Assembly (NCBI GenBank): GCA_905183005.1
Contig: CAJJDO010000158.1
Span: 124,001 to 188,000, forward strand
Direction of reading: 5' to 3'
DNA length: 64,000 nt
DNA from: Paramecium pentaurelia
Taxonomy: Eukaryota > Ciliophora > Oligohymenophorea > Peniculida > Parameciidae
The position numbers were made by a program, and so were the translations under genes. Below the pieces are notes generated by a model. It did not search any database. It saw nothing but the letters and a program-made list of their open reading frames with translations, and was not told the DNA's origin. Shown piece by piece: positions 49,077 to 61,752 of the stretch; positions within the stretch are counted from its first letter, which is position 1; each line of letters opens with the position of its first letter.

Positions 49077-49458
49077 AATATAAATTCTCAAATTAACAAA
49101 ACCTCATAGAATTTTAATTTTATTAAAAATTATAGTTACCATATTCAAATTTAGAGAATAGATTAATTCTTATCTATATTTTATTAATTCACAAATTTAA
49201 AAAAAGACCAGATAATATTTTATATAAAATAAATAATCCGATAAAAAATATCGATTTCATCAATTAAATAAAAGTTTATAAAATAATAACAAGTTGATAT
49301 TATTTAAAGTTAATTTATATATCTAAAAGTTTAATTTTGATCTTATTATATTATACATAACAATAGATAAGATAAAGTACTTTATAAATTTGTATTATCT
49401 TTCATCAAATAAGTTATATATTAAGTACTTGTTTTTTCGTCTACTGTATTTAAAAGAA

Positions 49459-49488
49459 TATCTAATCATATCTAATCATATCTAATCA
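49459..49488. repeat. 10-bp tandem repeat, three copies
   Basis: Three head-to-tail units of tatctaatca. Confidence 0.85.
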
Positions 49489-49825
49489 TTTCTAGAATTA
49501 CTTAAGAAAAAAAAAGAATTTGTCCACAGTTCTATAAAATTCACTCTATATGGTCTAAAGACATACATCTTAATATCCATAATCCTACTATTACATCTTA
49601 AAGTTAGATGCACTTCTCCACAATTGTAAATAAATTAAAGAACTTAGATCTTATCAAAGGAATTATATATTCTAAATTACAAATGATCTATCAATTACTA
49701 TAAAATTGATAGTTGAACTATAAAATTATTATATATTAGATCTTCATATATAAGAAATTCGAAATGAATTGGTTGTATAAGGAATATTAAGTGAAAATTA
49801 AAAAGAAATTTTCATTTAATAAATT

Positions 49826-51425
49826 ATGAAGTAGAATATTGTTAGTTCAATATTTATGAATTTGAATATAGGCAGATGCAATGATCAGGACAATTACAAT
49901 AAAATTCTTATCTAGAACAAATAGTTTCTTATTGCAAAGACTGGTTTCAAAAATCTTTGTATTTAGCTTCGATCTTTAAATACAATTATTTACAGGATAA
50001 TAAAATAAATTATTTGCAGTAGAATATTTTTGAGTGTTTATGATAGGAATCTCCAGATTTGCTCATTCAATTTATCGTAGACTTTCAAAGAATCCTTATT
50101 TTTATCAAATTACACATTCAAATAAAGTATATAACATGATAATGGAAAAAAAAAATATAAAAGAATTTCAAATATTTTTAGATAAAAGAGTTAAGATATT
50201 GAGTAATATTATACATTCAAATGTTTTAAATGGTAAATTGATAGAAGAAGCTAGATTGAAGGAATTATTATTATAAAATAAGATTTGTGAATATATTGAA
50301 GATTTAATTAAAAATAAAAAGTATTTCATAGCATATAAATTTATGAATGCATTTTAATATGAAACTATATCATATTAAGTAAATATTAAAATATTATATT
50401 AGGAATTAGTGCATGAAATGAATACTAATGATATGAAATTATAATATAAAATTATAAAAGAGCAGCATTTAGTTGCAACAGAAAATTAGAAGGTATTAAA
50501 TCATTTGAACAATGAATCTTTGAAATTTTTTATTTTTGTATGAAAATCATTTTAATACAATAGAGAGCAGAAATACCAATTGAAAAAGTGGAAGAATTAT
50601 TTCTAGGAGAATATACTAAATTATAATTTTTGATTGAGAATTATTTTACAACAAATTAATAAATCGCCATTGAAATAGCCAAAAGAAATAATATTCGAGT
50701 TCAAAATCCTTAAATATAATAAAGGATTGATAATTGTAATTATGTTAATCAAAATGCATTATTACAAAATGATGATTTTTGTATTAATTATTTCAATATT
50801 CCTAGTACCATCTGAGATAATATTACAAACAAAAAAGATTGATTAATTGATACTTTTAAGTGATTTCAATATTTTTAGAGAAGATATTTTTTTGATTGAG
50901 GATGAAGATAAATTAAATGATGAAATCATAGATCAAATTTTAAATGCTTCTGAAACTGGAATTGATACAGAAAGCTTTTAAGATATACCTTAAACTAAAT
51001 TTACATCTAAAAATTAAGTTTGTTTATTTTAAATAGCTTTACCTAAAAAGATTTACTTATTAAATACAACTAATCTTACAAATAGTATCAAATATTAATA
51101 ATTTTTAATAAAATATGCATCAAATGATAGTTTAAAAATTGGATAAAATATCAAATTAGATTTTTTATCATTATTAGTTTAAATAGGGAAATAGGATGTT
51201 GAATTAAAAAATTTTATAGAGTTATCACAATTATTTAGATAGAAATACCCAGATGAAAAGAAAACTAATTTATCATTGTAATGTTAAAAGTTATTGGGAA
51301 AAGAACTAGATAAAGTAGAATAAATATCACATTGGTAAAAAAGACCATTAAGAAGTGCTCAAATTCATTATGCAGCATTAGATGCTTTTATTTGTTTACA
51401 TTTACATAGTCACTATAAATCATGA
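49826..51425 (+). CDS. DEDDy 3'-5' exonuclease (RNase D / Mut-7 type)
   Basis: About 500 aa; the 5' end is the weakest part of the model. The C-terminal 170 residues are the catalytic domain: SETGIDTESF (Exo I, D-x-E), KIGQNIKLDFLSL (Exo II, with its Asp) and HYAALDAFICLHL (Exo III, Y-x3-D), making it the DEDDy subfamily. The N-terminal 300 residues are helical with no other motif, as in exonuclease mut-7 homologues. Introns of 26 and 25 nt bring the catalytic frame in. The first exon needs a 44-nt intron and a break near 50030 (a TGA in the frame ending NIFECL) remains unexplained. It should trim RNA or single-stranded DNA ends; in ciliates a role in small-RNA pathways is possible but not shown. 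Confidence 0.65.
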
Positions 51426-51601
51426 TTTTTATAACTATTGTATTTTTATTGAATTTAATAAATTCATCAAATTTATTAATAATAAGAATCTTATATTTTA
51501 ATAATTTAATATATCATCATATATATATAGTAATTATAAATCTTTAAATCTTATATAGATAATTTAAATATGTGATTATTTTATAAACATGAAAATCTTT
51601 C

Positions 51602-53999
51602 TCAAATAAGTTTAATTGTTTAAAGTTTCTCAATAATTTCTTCATTTTAAGTTTCTTATATAATTTGCATAAGTTAATTAAATTTTTATTGATGAAGAAT
51701 AGCCAACTTTTCTTAATCCTTCTATGCTTATCTTAAAACATGATTTTCTTTGGATAATGATTTATACATTTCTTATAGATTATCACTAAAAATTATAAAA
51801 TTTGAATAATACCATGTATATTGACATTAAGGATGTATTTAATAAGCATCATTTGATTCTAAAGAATAATATAGAAAATATCCTTTCCAAAATGTAATTG
51901 ATTTTCCTGTAAATGATTCAGGTATAATAACATCTTAATCAATTGATTATGGATTTTTATAAAAAGCATTCATATATTTATCTTTTTATTTCATAATCCA
52001 AGACCAAATAGATACAGTTTATTCCATAATTCTTTGTTTTTGAATTTCCTAAAAAAAGTAAATAAATAAAATATAATACTAAAAATGAATCACATAAAAA
52101 TGTTCCAAATAATGAAGTTAAATGATGATATGCTAAATCTAATAATAGTTTCTCATTAAATTCAAATGATAATGGATATAATTATTACATTTAAAATACA
52201 CAATCTAAGAATTATAAGAAAATAGGAGATCTGGAATCTTCATTATTTTATTTATTTCCAATAGCAGAACGTTAACAAAATTAATGTCCACTATTAATCC
52301 ATTCTTTTTAAACAAGAATCATAAATCCTTCAAGTGTTCTATATTATCCATCAATCATAATAGATACTAGGGCTGTCAATTAAGCAGTTCTATCCCATCC
52401 ATCACTACAATGAACCAAAACATTAATTTTTTCTTTAGTCATTGTAATTGCTATTTTAGCAGATCCTTTAATGATAGCAACAATGTGATCATACCATTAT
52501 GATTATTCCAATTATGATAGAAATTATACATTTTCACTTAAATTTATTATAAATTAAATACTTAAATGCTGCTTTTAATAATTTTGTTTATGAATCTCTT
52601 ACTTTATGTATATTATGAATATCTAAAAAATCTATGCTACATCTTCTATAAAAGAGAGTATTTTCATAACCTTTACCTGCCACCTATTATCCAATAGCAT
52701 TAATATGAGGTCTAGCATCATAAATTCTTAATCTAATTTCCTTATCTTCATATTGATTTTCTTGTTCATCAACAGTTTAAAATGACATATATTTCAAATA
52801 GCATTCATCTTCAGTAGATCTATTCTATCCTATTCCAGTTCTACATTATGAACTTCTCCACATAGATATGACTTTTCCATTAATTGGAAATGCATATGAT
52901 AATATTGGTATTCTTTCTTTAGATCTAAATTTGGCTGTTTTTTATATACAATCTAAATCTGCTTTTGCAGGTACAACTAATCTATTATAATAAGTTGAAC
53001 AAATGATTCCATTTTCATTATTTAAATATTTAAATAATCCATTTTAATTTTATGAATTCTCTTATAATATATTAATTCCCATTCTTTCAAAATCCTTTTC
53101 TATATTAAATATCTTCCATCCTTAATAATCATTTTCTAAATTTGAATATTCTTTATAAAATGTAAATGCAAATAAAGTTTATTTATTTAATGTAAATGCA
53201 TTCTTATTAATAACATTAAATATGCTATTACAATCATCATTTTATTCCTTCAAAAATCTATATTTAAACCATCTACCATCTTTACATGATATCTCTATAA
53301 AATTAGCATCATTTTATTTCCTATCCATAGTCTTCTCTACTTTAATCATTAAAGTATATGGAATATAAAAATAATCTTTTCTAAAATCTTTTGGGAATTT
53401 ATCAGGTAAAAATACAATCTATGTTAGAAGATCAATTTAATTACCTAATAATTTGTTGCTACAATTATTCCTTAAAATTATTAAGTACTAATAGAACATA
53501 TTCCTCTCAGTTCTTATAAAGCTATTTCTCCAGGTTATACAATTTCTAATCCAATACTTTTAATGTCACGAGTTGTATAGGTCTATACTATATTTGTTTA
53601 GATTATTTCTGGTTCATTCTAATCTGTTGGTTATCTTTAACCTTATTAAATTGGTTATTGTTATGTTGTAGTGTTTCTAAAAAATAATTTCTAATATTGT
53701 TGAATTAATTTACTCTTGGAGCATCTAACATCTAACCTATCTATCCAAATACAGATTATGGTTATTAATTAAGTTATTATTATTATGAATAAGCAGGCTA
53801 TTATTATTGAATATTTGTTTATTATGTATTATTAATGATTCCTGCTGATTATGCTAACACTAATAATTATGATTCATTAGATTTTACTTCTTTCTTCTTC
53901 TTATAATTATTTTTCAAACTCTTTTGCTCTATTATTCTTTTAGTTATTTTGTGTCTATTATTCAGGTTTCTATGTAGAGCGTCCAAGTGGATTATTCAT
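51602..53999 (-). CDS. Myotubularin-family phosphoinositide phosphatase
   Basis: About 760 aa. The catalytic loop VHCSDGWDRTAQL (about 52386-52409) is the C-x5-R myotubularin signature, with the Cys and Arg intact, so it is predicted active on PI3P and PI(3,5)P2. Before it are a GRAM/PH-like domain (SIGLEIVQPGEIALQELRG), the NxxDFxRMG-like KDFERMGINI, and the myotubularin core ERIPILSYAFP and WRSSQ. After it comes GQYRTLEGFMILVQKEWINS, then HQFCQRS. The N-terminus is a Gln-rich disordered region, joined by a 28-nt intron, and the C-terminus is a short coiled coil ending TIKLI. It turns over endosomal phosphoinositides. Its start codon is only 16 bases from that of the divergent neighbour. Confidence 0.85.
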
Positions 54000-54015
54000 T
54001 TAATTATTTATTTTT

Positions 54016-55132
54016 ATGAAAAAGGGATTTAAAATAGAGTATAACTTTGAAACTGTATAAATATGGGAGGAATCAATTGAAGCATTATAATTATATGATC
54101 CTAACTATGTAAATATTATGAATGATATAGAAATAAATACAAATAAAACCTCAGAATTTAATTGAGTATGTCCTTAATACAATTGATTTAATGGCTCAAG
54201 TACGTGGTTACAATTAAGATAGCTTTATCATTGCCTTGATTAATTATTGTGTAAAATGTTTATAATACATTTTTAAAAGGAAAGAACAAAAAAGAAATCA
54301 AAATCCTTTATGACAGGGTTTATTAATTCATTTAAAGAATAAATTAATGATCCTGAATTGTCTTATTTTACTCAATTATTGGATCCAAATAAATTGATGG
54401 ACAAAACACCTTCCATGTTTAAATTCTATCTAAAAGTTCGAAAATATATATATACCAATTACGTTAATCCTAGAGAATCATATATCAAACCAATTAAATT
54501 TGATGATTGGGTGACTGTAGTCTCTAAATTTTTGGATAATGCATCAATTCCTATTATTGGTAATAGAATAAGAGATGAATTGAATAATAACAGTACAGAT
54601 AAAGTATTCAAAAATACGTATGATTATGTTGCATTTACTAAAAGATTAGTATATAACCAATAGAGTTATTGATATTTTGTTATGAGGTCTATGAGAAACA
54701 ATAATTAGATTAAGTTTAAAAAACAAATTAAGAATATCAATAGAAAGAAGAATCTGTAATTGAATAATAATAAAAACGTTAAACTGCTCAATAATTAGCA
54801 TATAAAATGATAATGCCTAATAGTTTATAAAAAGTATAAGAAGATAAGCATAGTGGTGATTCATAACAGAAAATGAAGTTCATTGAAGTTATTAAAATGC
54901 ATGAGAATTTAGCTTATAATTATAAAATTTTGGCTAATAATATTTCTGATACATAAGATATAGTTGGTTAATTGATTTAGAAGGTATTATTTTGAAATAA
55001 AAAAAGAATTAAAATTAAGATTTTGATGATGATTTCATATAATAATTAGAATAAGTTGTTAATTTTAAATCATTTAGCAAGAATGATGCAATAAAAGAGT
55101 TAGAAGATTCAAATATATATGATTTTATATGA
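54016..55132 (+). CDS. Unknown helical protein
   Basis: 334 aa with introns of 22, 29, 38 and 23 nt; total divisible by three. It starts MKKGFKIEYNFETVQIWEES, continues LIEYVLNTIDLMAQVRGYNQ and a globular central part (ELSYFTQLLDPNKLMDKTPS ... FDDWVTVVSKFLDNASIPII), then a Gln-rich coiled-coil tail ending ELEDSNIYDFI. No membrane segment. The 38-nt intron is unusually long and the tail depends on it; without it the protein stops about 40% earlier. No family recognised. Confidence 0.6.
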
Positions 55133-55212
55133 AAATAATTATGAAATACAAAAAATTGAAATGTATATTTAAACTAATTTTAATATATATATTCATGTAT
55201 CTGTATTCAGAA

Positions 55213-55500
55213 TCAAAATGTTTGACAGCAGGATTCTGCTGGTTCTTCATAGTTAGAATTATATTGTTTCCAATTTTCCACAATAAATACTTAATTAAAG
55301 TTAGTTGAAATGCGGAGACGTTTCAACTTCGATACATTGTTCTTACCTTATTTTTTCAGTATGCCTTTAATGTTCTAACTTCTTTGACTTGAGATAACTA
55401 AATTTTCTTAATTATGTTGACTTTCTTCAAATTATTCATAATCAGGAGGTATAAGAGATCTCGTTCTAAGGGAATCGATTGCATGTACTTTCTTTGACAT
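55213..55500 (-). CDS. Protein phosphatase inhibitor-2-like protein
   Basis: 95 aa, one exon. The middle reads SQNIKGILKKQG, the KGILK motif by which inhibitor-2 binds PP1, then VSKLKRLRIST and FIVENWKQYNSNYEEPAESC, in the place of the inhibitor-2 W-D-E-x-N segment. The protein is short, hydrophilic and otherwise disordered, as expected. It probably regulates the PP1 catalytic subunit. The match rests on two short motifs and their order, so a chance resemblance is possible. Divergent from the K+ channel gene, 55 bases between start codons. Confidence 0.6.
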
Positions 55501-55555
55501 TGTAGTTTTGAGTACTGAGAATTAGAGATAATGAAAAATATTAAATTTTAATAAA

Positions 55556-56984
55556 ATGAAGGGAACAATTGATTCATAAGGTGGTAAAGTAATATTATTG
55601 AATAAAAGTAGAATAGTAAGAGATAATTAGAGATGGAAAGATTAGTTTAGAAACCTGAAATAGGATTAGCCACTTTAGGTTAAATGTTTAAAAACTATTC
55701 ATAATAGTTAGGAGGATTGGAAGATGGTAAGTAAATTAATCAAATATTATAGGCAAGATAACAAAGTTGTAATTTCGAAAGTTCTTAATAATAGAATAGA
55801 TATGTTTTATATTCAATTCCATAGGACTAGTATTAAGTGTATTATAATATGATCTTGAATTTGAAGAAGAAAATAAGATATCAATTTGGTTGTTATGGAT
55901 GATTTTAATATCTACTATAATGTTATTGTGTTTTACAGTTTTAAGATATGAATAACATATGAATTGGTTGAAATCTAGGAATATGATAAGTCATAAAGAT
56001 AGATTATGGTAAACAGATTAATGGTAACCATTATTAATAGAATTAACAATATATTTAATTATCCCATATCCATTCTTAAGAGGGATAAGAGTGTATTTTT
56101 CCACTTATTTTTAAGAAACTTAATCATATTATCATATAAATGAAATTCTAGAATTGTTTATGTTATCAAGAACAGTATTTCTTTTTAGAAGTCTTTTGGC
56201 TTAAACATTTTGGTATAGTAACAGAACTTAGAGAGTATGCAATTTATATGCATGTGAAGGTAATTATATGTTTGTGGCTAAATCTTTAATGAGAACATCT
56301 CCATATACAGCTTAATTCATAGCTTTGACATCTTTAATATGTATATTTGCATAAGGTGTGAGAATTAGTGAGAATCCTTTAACTAGAAATGATCCTAATA
56401 ATAATAATTTAGGTAAATATGATAATGCTGTATGGAATATTATTATATCTATAACAACAGTTGGATATGGTGATTTTTATACTAGAACTGATTTAGGTAG
56501 ATTTGTAATATTTATTGTATGTGTACTTGGAATTTTTGTTATTTCTATTATGGTAGTTACATTGATTACTTCTTTAGAGACTTCAACTTTGGAATCTCAT
56601 GCAATAACTGTTTTAGAGAGAATTTAACTAAGAGAATTAATGGTCAAATCAGCTTCAATGGTAATTTTGTACTCATTAAGAATAGTAGTTGCATTAAAGT
56701 ATAAATTTATTTATTATAAGTAAAATAGAAAAGGGAATTTGACTAAATTTCAATTCAAATAATTGATTCTGAATTTAAGATATAATTTAAATGAATTTAA
56801 AATAAATAGAAGATAATATAGAAATAAATAAGATGTTGGTAATATGAATGAAGAAATTACTAATCAATTTAGTTTATTAAGATCTGATTTTACTGGAGCA
56901 ATAGAAAAATAAAAATCTATATTTATTTAAAATGCAGATATTATGAATAAATTAGGATTAGAAACTAAATAATTTCAATTGTGA
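55556..56984 (+). CDS. SK-type (Ca2+/calmodulin-activated) potassium channel subunit
   Basis: 458 aa with two 26-nt introns. Six membrane segments can be counted: FIFNSIGLVLSVLQY, SIWLLWMILISTIMLLCF, LLIELTIYLIIPYPF, LELFMLSRTVFLFRSLL, TAQFIALTSLICIFAQG and FVIFIVCVLGIFVISIMVV. The selectivity filter TTVGYGD (bases 56454-56474) follows a pore helix VWNIIISI. S4 lacks regularly spaced Arg, arguing against voltage gating. After S6 comes a basic helical region (ELMVKSASMVILYSLRIVVA) where SK channels hold calmodulin. Ciliates have many such channels that shape swimming behaviour; which current this carries is unknown. Confidence 0.85.
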
Positions 56985-57027
56985 TATTTTATATTTAATT
57001 AATTATAAATAGATATATTTATTAAGA

Positions 57028-58512
57028 ATGTAAAATAAAATATTTGAACCAGCAGAAATAGATCACAAAATAATACCTAGATTTTAATTATAATCAAAAT
57101 TTCTATCCAAAAAAAATAATCCTATAGAAATCATGTGTCATTAAAATTTATTGTTTAAAAAAGTAGTTCTAGATATTATTATCTCTAGTCTTAAAAATCA
57201 TTTAAAATGACTAAACTTAATAGCACTTTAAGATATTAAATTAAACATGAATCTACTTCCATTATTTTGAGATTAGAAAAAGATGATTGTTAATTTAAAG
57301 AATATTTATTTCTAGATAAGTCTGAACCTTGGGAATTAAAATTAAAATCATAAATTCCTTAATTAGATTATTAAACTTATTATGAACTTGAAAAATTGAT
57401 TGGAAGTGGAAGTTTTGCTTCTGTTTATATAACTAAAAGAAAAACAGATGGTATTAAATTAGCAATCAAAGCCTTCCTTAAAAAAATGCTTATATAGAAA
57501 GATCCTGAAAAATGGAGAGTATTTTATTCAAATTTATATAGGAATCTATTGATAATGAAATAAAAGTTATGAAATCCTTAGATCATACTAGTATATTAAA
57601 ATGTTATGATCATTTTGAAAATAGAGCATAATGCTATATTGTGATGGATTTGGCAAGAGGAGGAACACTAGAATAAGGATTAAAGAAATTAGAAGAACCT
57701 TTGCCTTTTTTGACAGTCAAAGTTATATTCAGATAAATTGTTGAAGCAATCAAACACATGCATGAAAAAGGATATATGCATCGTGATTTAAAACCAAGTA
57801 ATATACTTCTTAAGAGACCTATGGCATTAAAATAATTCTCATTGATTGCATAAACTGATCCTAATATAGTAGTAAGTGACTTTGGAGTAAGTTCAGAAAT
57901 AAAGAAAGATATGGATGTTGGAAAATATTGTGGATCTCCAGGTTTTATGGCTCCAGAAGTAATTCTTTGTGAAAATAACAAAACATTAACTTATGATGAG
58001 AAATGTGATATCTTTAGTTTAGGATGTATTTTATATAGATTGTAATTATATTAATAAATTGTAGAATAACAAATAAACCATTATTTAATGGATAGAATTC
58101 ATAAGCTATGAAATAGTAGAATAAAGAATGTAATCTAGATTGGAATAAGATTTAAGATGAATTTTATTAAAATAAGGCTTTGGTAAATTTATTAAGCAAA
58201 ATGTTATCTATTGATCCTAGACAGAGACCATCATGTGAAGATATATTAAATAGTAAGATATTACAAGTTTAATTGGATAATGAAGGTTGTCCCTTATTTA
58301 TCAATTATAAAAAACCTAAATCTTCTTCAATATAATAAATAAAGACTGCTAGACCATCAATTAAATCAGTTAGTAATTGTAAATTGCCTTAGTTATCACC
58401 TAATCATTTTACATTTAATAATCATAATAATAATCATATTAACAAAAGATCAGGGAATTTGTTATTACCACCTATAAATAGTAGATTATAAACTGAATAA
58501 AGCTAATATTGA
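57028..58512 (+). CDS. Serine/threonine protein kinase
   Basis: 470 aa with introns of 26, 23 and 23 nt. N-terminal about 120 residues include a beta-rich part (IILRLEKDDCQFKEYLFL), typical of a ciliate kinase subfamily. The kinase starts YELEKLIGSGSFASVYITKR (Gly-rich loop), with Lys in LAIKAFLKK, MHRDLKPSNILL, VVSDFGVSSE and GSPGFMAPEVI; all catalytic residues are present. The insert before IFSLGCILYRL is short. The C-terminal tail is Ser/Asn/Pro-rich, possibly regulatory. It groups loosely with CAMK/ULK-type kinases; substrates unknown. It converges on the KATNIP-like gene with stops 98 bases apart. Confidence 0.85.
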
Positions 58513-58609
58513 TTAATATATACTAAATAATAATCTATTAACAAAAATCAGTAAACTTAAGTTGTTGTTGGTCTATCCAATTCTTTGTACAATTTTTATT
58601 ATTAATTTC

Positions 58610-61600
58610 TCACTTATTTGTTCTTTATACTATTAATGGTTTCTCTCTAATAATTATTAATTAAAAAGTATCTACTTAATTTTCATTTATCAATGTTGTT
58701 TCAGATCCTATAATACTATCTCTTATTTACACAGTTCCAATTTATTCTATTAGTCTTTCATCTCTTGTAAACAAAACAGTTGTTTTATTATTCCCTATAA
58801 TTCCTTTTGGAGTTTATGTTAGAGTGGATAAATTTAAATAGCCCTGGAATTAAATGTAACTTTTACTTGATAAATAATATAATCATCCATAGAAATTTCA
58901 CATTCTTTAACTCCTCTAACAGGTGTTTTACTATAATTATAAAAAGATATAGCAGAAACTTATTAAGGTGAATCAAATAACAATATCAATTTATTAACTT
59001 AATAATTAACTTAGTCAAAAACACTTGAATTAATATTAGTTTATAATCTATTTGTATACGAATTAACAAAAGGAGCTAACCAAATTTATTTAGCATCTAA
59101 AGTAACATTACAATTATTTAATAATTTATCTGGTGTTCTAACATCCATTTCCATATCAGGTAATTCTTTAACTGAATATGGTTTTGAATATAATTTAGGC
59201 ATAATTAAATCACCATTAGGATCAAATAATTCAATTCCATTCAATCCAATATAATGTAAATCTCCCCAAGTTGATATTAATTTTATAGTAATTTTAGTTC
59301 CTTAAGGTAATTGAGCAGTTTCATAATCTAAATATATACTCTTTTCAAATTAATAATTAGCTAAAATAGTTTTTATATTTTATTGATATGGTAAATCAAT
59401 TATTTATGGTTCATTAGCATCAATTAATCCATGACCCTTTCTTAAAAATATACCTTATATAGTATTCAATATTTGATCATCTCCTTCAATATTTATTAAT
59501 TATACACCTTTTTCTAATTCATCTTCTTTATTATAATTCCAAATCAGTATTCTACTAATTTGAATACATTATGGAAATGAAAATTGTATCCTAATTTATC
59601 CATTATGAAATTGCCATCTTTCATCATTATTCATTATTGTTTCTGATTAATAAGTAATCACTTTATATTTTTTTATTTTTAATGATTATCCATATTTATC
59701 ATGAATTTCTATCTTATCTAATCCAACATATTTATCACCCCAATTCTTTAAAATATATATTGTTAATGTTTTAACAGTTACAGTAGGTAATGTATTGAGA
59801 ATAGATGCAAATGCTTTTTTAGAATTTTATTATAATAATTTATCAGATGGTTATTTAATAAGAATACCATTATTCTATTTTTATTAGTTATGTTTATTAA
59901 ATGTAGCAGTATCTGGTCTACTAAATTTTATAGTATTTTCTAATATCTATTTTTATTATTAAATCTAATTCTCATGTAATCTATTTAACCAATCAGATTA
60001 AGATATTTTATCTAAGATTTATTCATTATTAGTAAACATTATGTATTCTGCATTATCACTATTACATGTAGCATTAGCTTATTTAATCTCATCATAAAAT
60101 ATAGGATCTACTTAATCAGATAAATCCATTCCAATCAATATCTCCATTCTTCTTACTCCTTTATTTCTATGTGTTCTTCCTTTATTATAATTCCAAATCC
60201 TTATCATAGCTATCTTTGTTTCCTTAAATTTCAATTTAATCTCCATATTCTTTTCAATCCTTTCTAAACACATACATTTCTCATCCTAAGTAAGATAATT
60301 ATCATCAAATAAAACATATGGATTCTTAAAAAAACCACTTGCTTCCATTACTTATACTTTATTTCCTAAATAATCAAATATCTCTATCCCAGTTAATCCT
60401 ATATAAAACATATCTCCCCAATTTTATAATAATTTAAATATTAATAAATTTCCTATAGGACAATCAGGAATTGTAATTCCTTTAATTCTTTATTTTGTTT
60501 AACCAGCAGCTATATGTGCAACACCTCTTTTTACATATAATATTGTTGAATCTTCCTCAGTTAATTATTTCTATGGAAATAAATTCATAGGATTTTTAAA
60601 TAATCTCTTCTAATTAACCTATTATTTAACAGTTTATGGTTCAGGTTATTTGATTCTTTTTTCATCATCAAAAGGATTTTTCATAACTTTTGGTTTTTAA
60701 TGTTTAAATTAATTAGATGCTTTTGATTAATTTATACTATTATATAATGAAATTATAATTTACATGTTATCATCTGATTTTTTAGAAACCATTGATTACA
60801 TTGATTAATAAAATGGTTAAGGTATTTCTTTAATTTAATTATTAATTTTCAATTCTAATAGATCTGCATATTCAGTAAATGTATTGCCTACTCCTCTTTT
60901 TAGTTATCCTGACCAAATAATTTATTCATTTTATAAAATCTCAATGTTTTATACACATTTATCTAATTCCTTTCTATTTTTATTAAAATTCCAAATTTTG
61001 ACATATGTAAGTATATCAGAATCTTCAATATAAAAAAGAGTAATTATGATAGGGAATTATTTATAAGTAGTTATCCACATATATTCCTAATTTATTATCA
61101 AATTATGTCCATTAATAAGATTAGTAATAGTGTTATTTGAATCATCATCTGAAATGATAGATGTTATTTTAATTAGTTTTTATTATTGATTTAACAATTC
61201 AATCCCTGTTAATCCTACTTAAGTATTATTACCATAATTAGACAATATTCTTAATTGCATTCTTTTAGTTTTGTTATTTTTAAAATATTAGATTAGTTCT
61301 TCATGTTTTTGTTCTCCATTTTCGATCTACCCCAAAAGTTATTTAACATATTCTTATTCTTTTTGAGGTAACTTTTAAATTCTAGAAAGTTCTTGTTACT
61401 AATATACCTTAATTCGAGGTTATTAAATATTTATCTCTCGACAGTCGATAATTGGATTCTACTATTTTGTGTTTAGTTAGTAGATGTTTGCTGATTTCTA
61501 ACATTAAATTTCTCTCCTTAACGTATTGATCTATTTAATACGGCAGCCTATTTAGTATCCATTGATTTAAGGAATGACATAATCGTGTTATCAGGATTGA

Positions 61601-61682
61601 TATCTTTAGGAGTCGTTCTTGAAGTAGCAGAGACTTGACGAGTTAATTATGGTTTCTGATATTGTAATCGTGAAACACTCAT
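58610..61682 (-). CDS. KATNIP (KIAA0556)-like ciliary protein with DUF4457 repeats
   Basis: 1007 aa with two introns (26 and 23 nt). Three or four similar modules carry the DUF4457 pattern: NYGNNTQVGLTGIELL, NWGDMFYIGLTGIEIFDYLG, NWGDKYVGLDKIEIHDKYG and TWGDLHYIGLNGIELFDPNG, each followed by a beta-rich stretch with RIWNYNK. The last module is closest to the human type: DVRTPDKLLNNCNVTLDAKQ, WLAPFVN, FYNYSKTPVRGVKECEISMD. Human KATNIP binds katanin and is linked to ciliopathy, so a basal-body or axoneme role is expected here. It is shorter than the human protein (about 1600 aa); the N-terminal half is reduced. Divergent from the RRM gene, 70 bases between starts. Confidence 0.85.
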
Positions 61683-61752
61683 TATTATTTATTAACTATT
61701 TTGTATTCTTTACATCCACACCCGTTCATATTGATATTCACAAATTTAATTA

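Larger units (their letters stand above)
48829..49825. other. 1-kb AT-rich spacer with short tandem repeats
   Basis: No credible coding frame. It contains two small direct-repeat clusters listed separately and the 5' flank of the exonuclease gene. Confidence 0.6.

Noticed and set aside
56519..56704. Second open frame overlapping the K+ channel
   Set aside because: The channel frame carries the TTVGYGD filter and S6; this one is out of frame.
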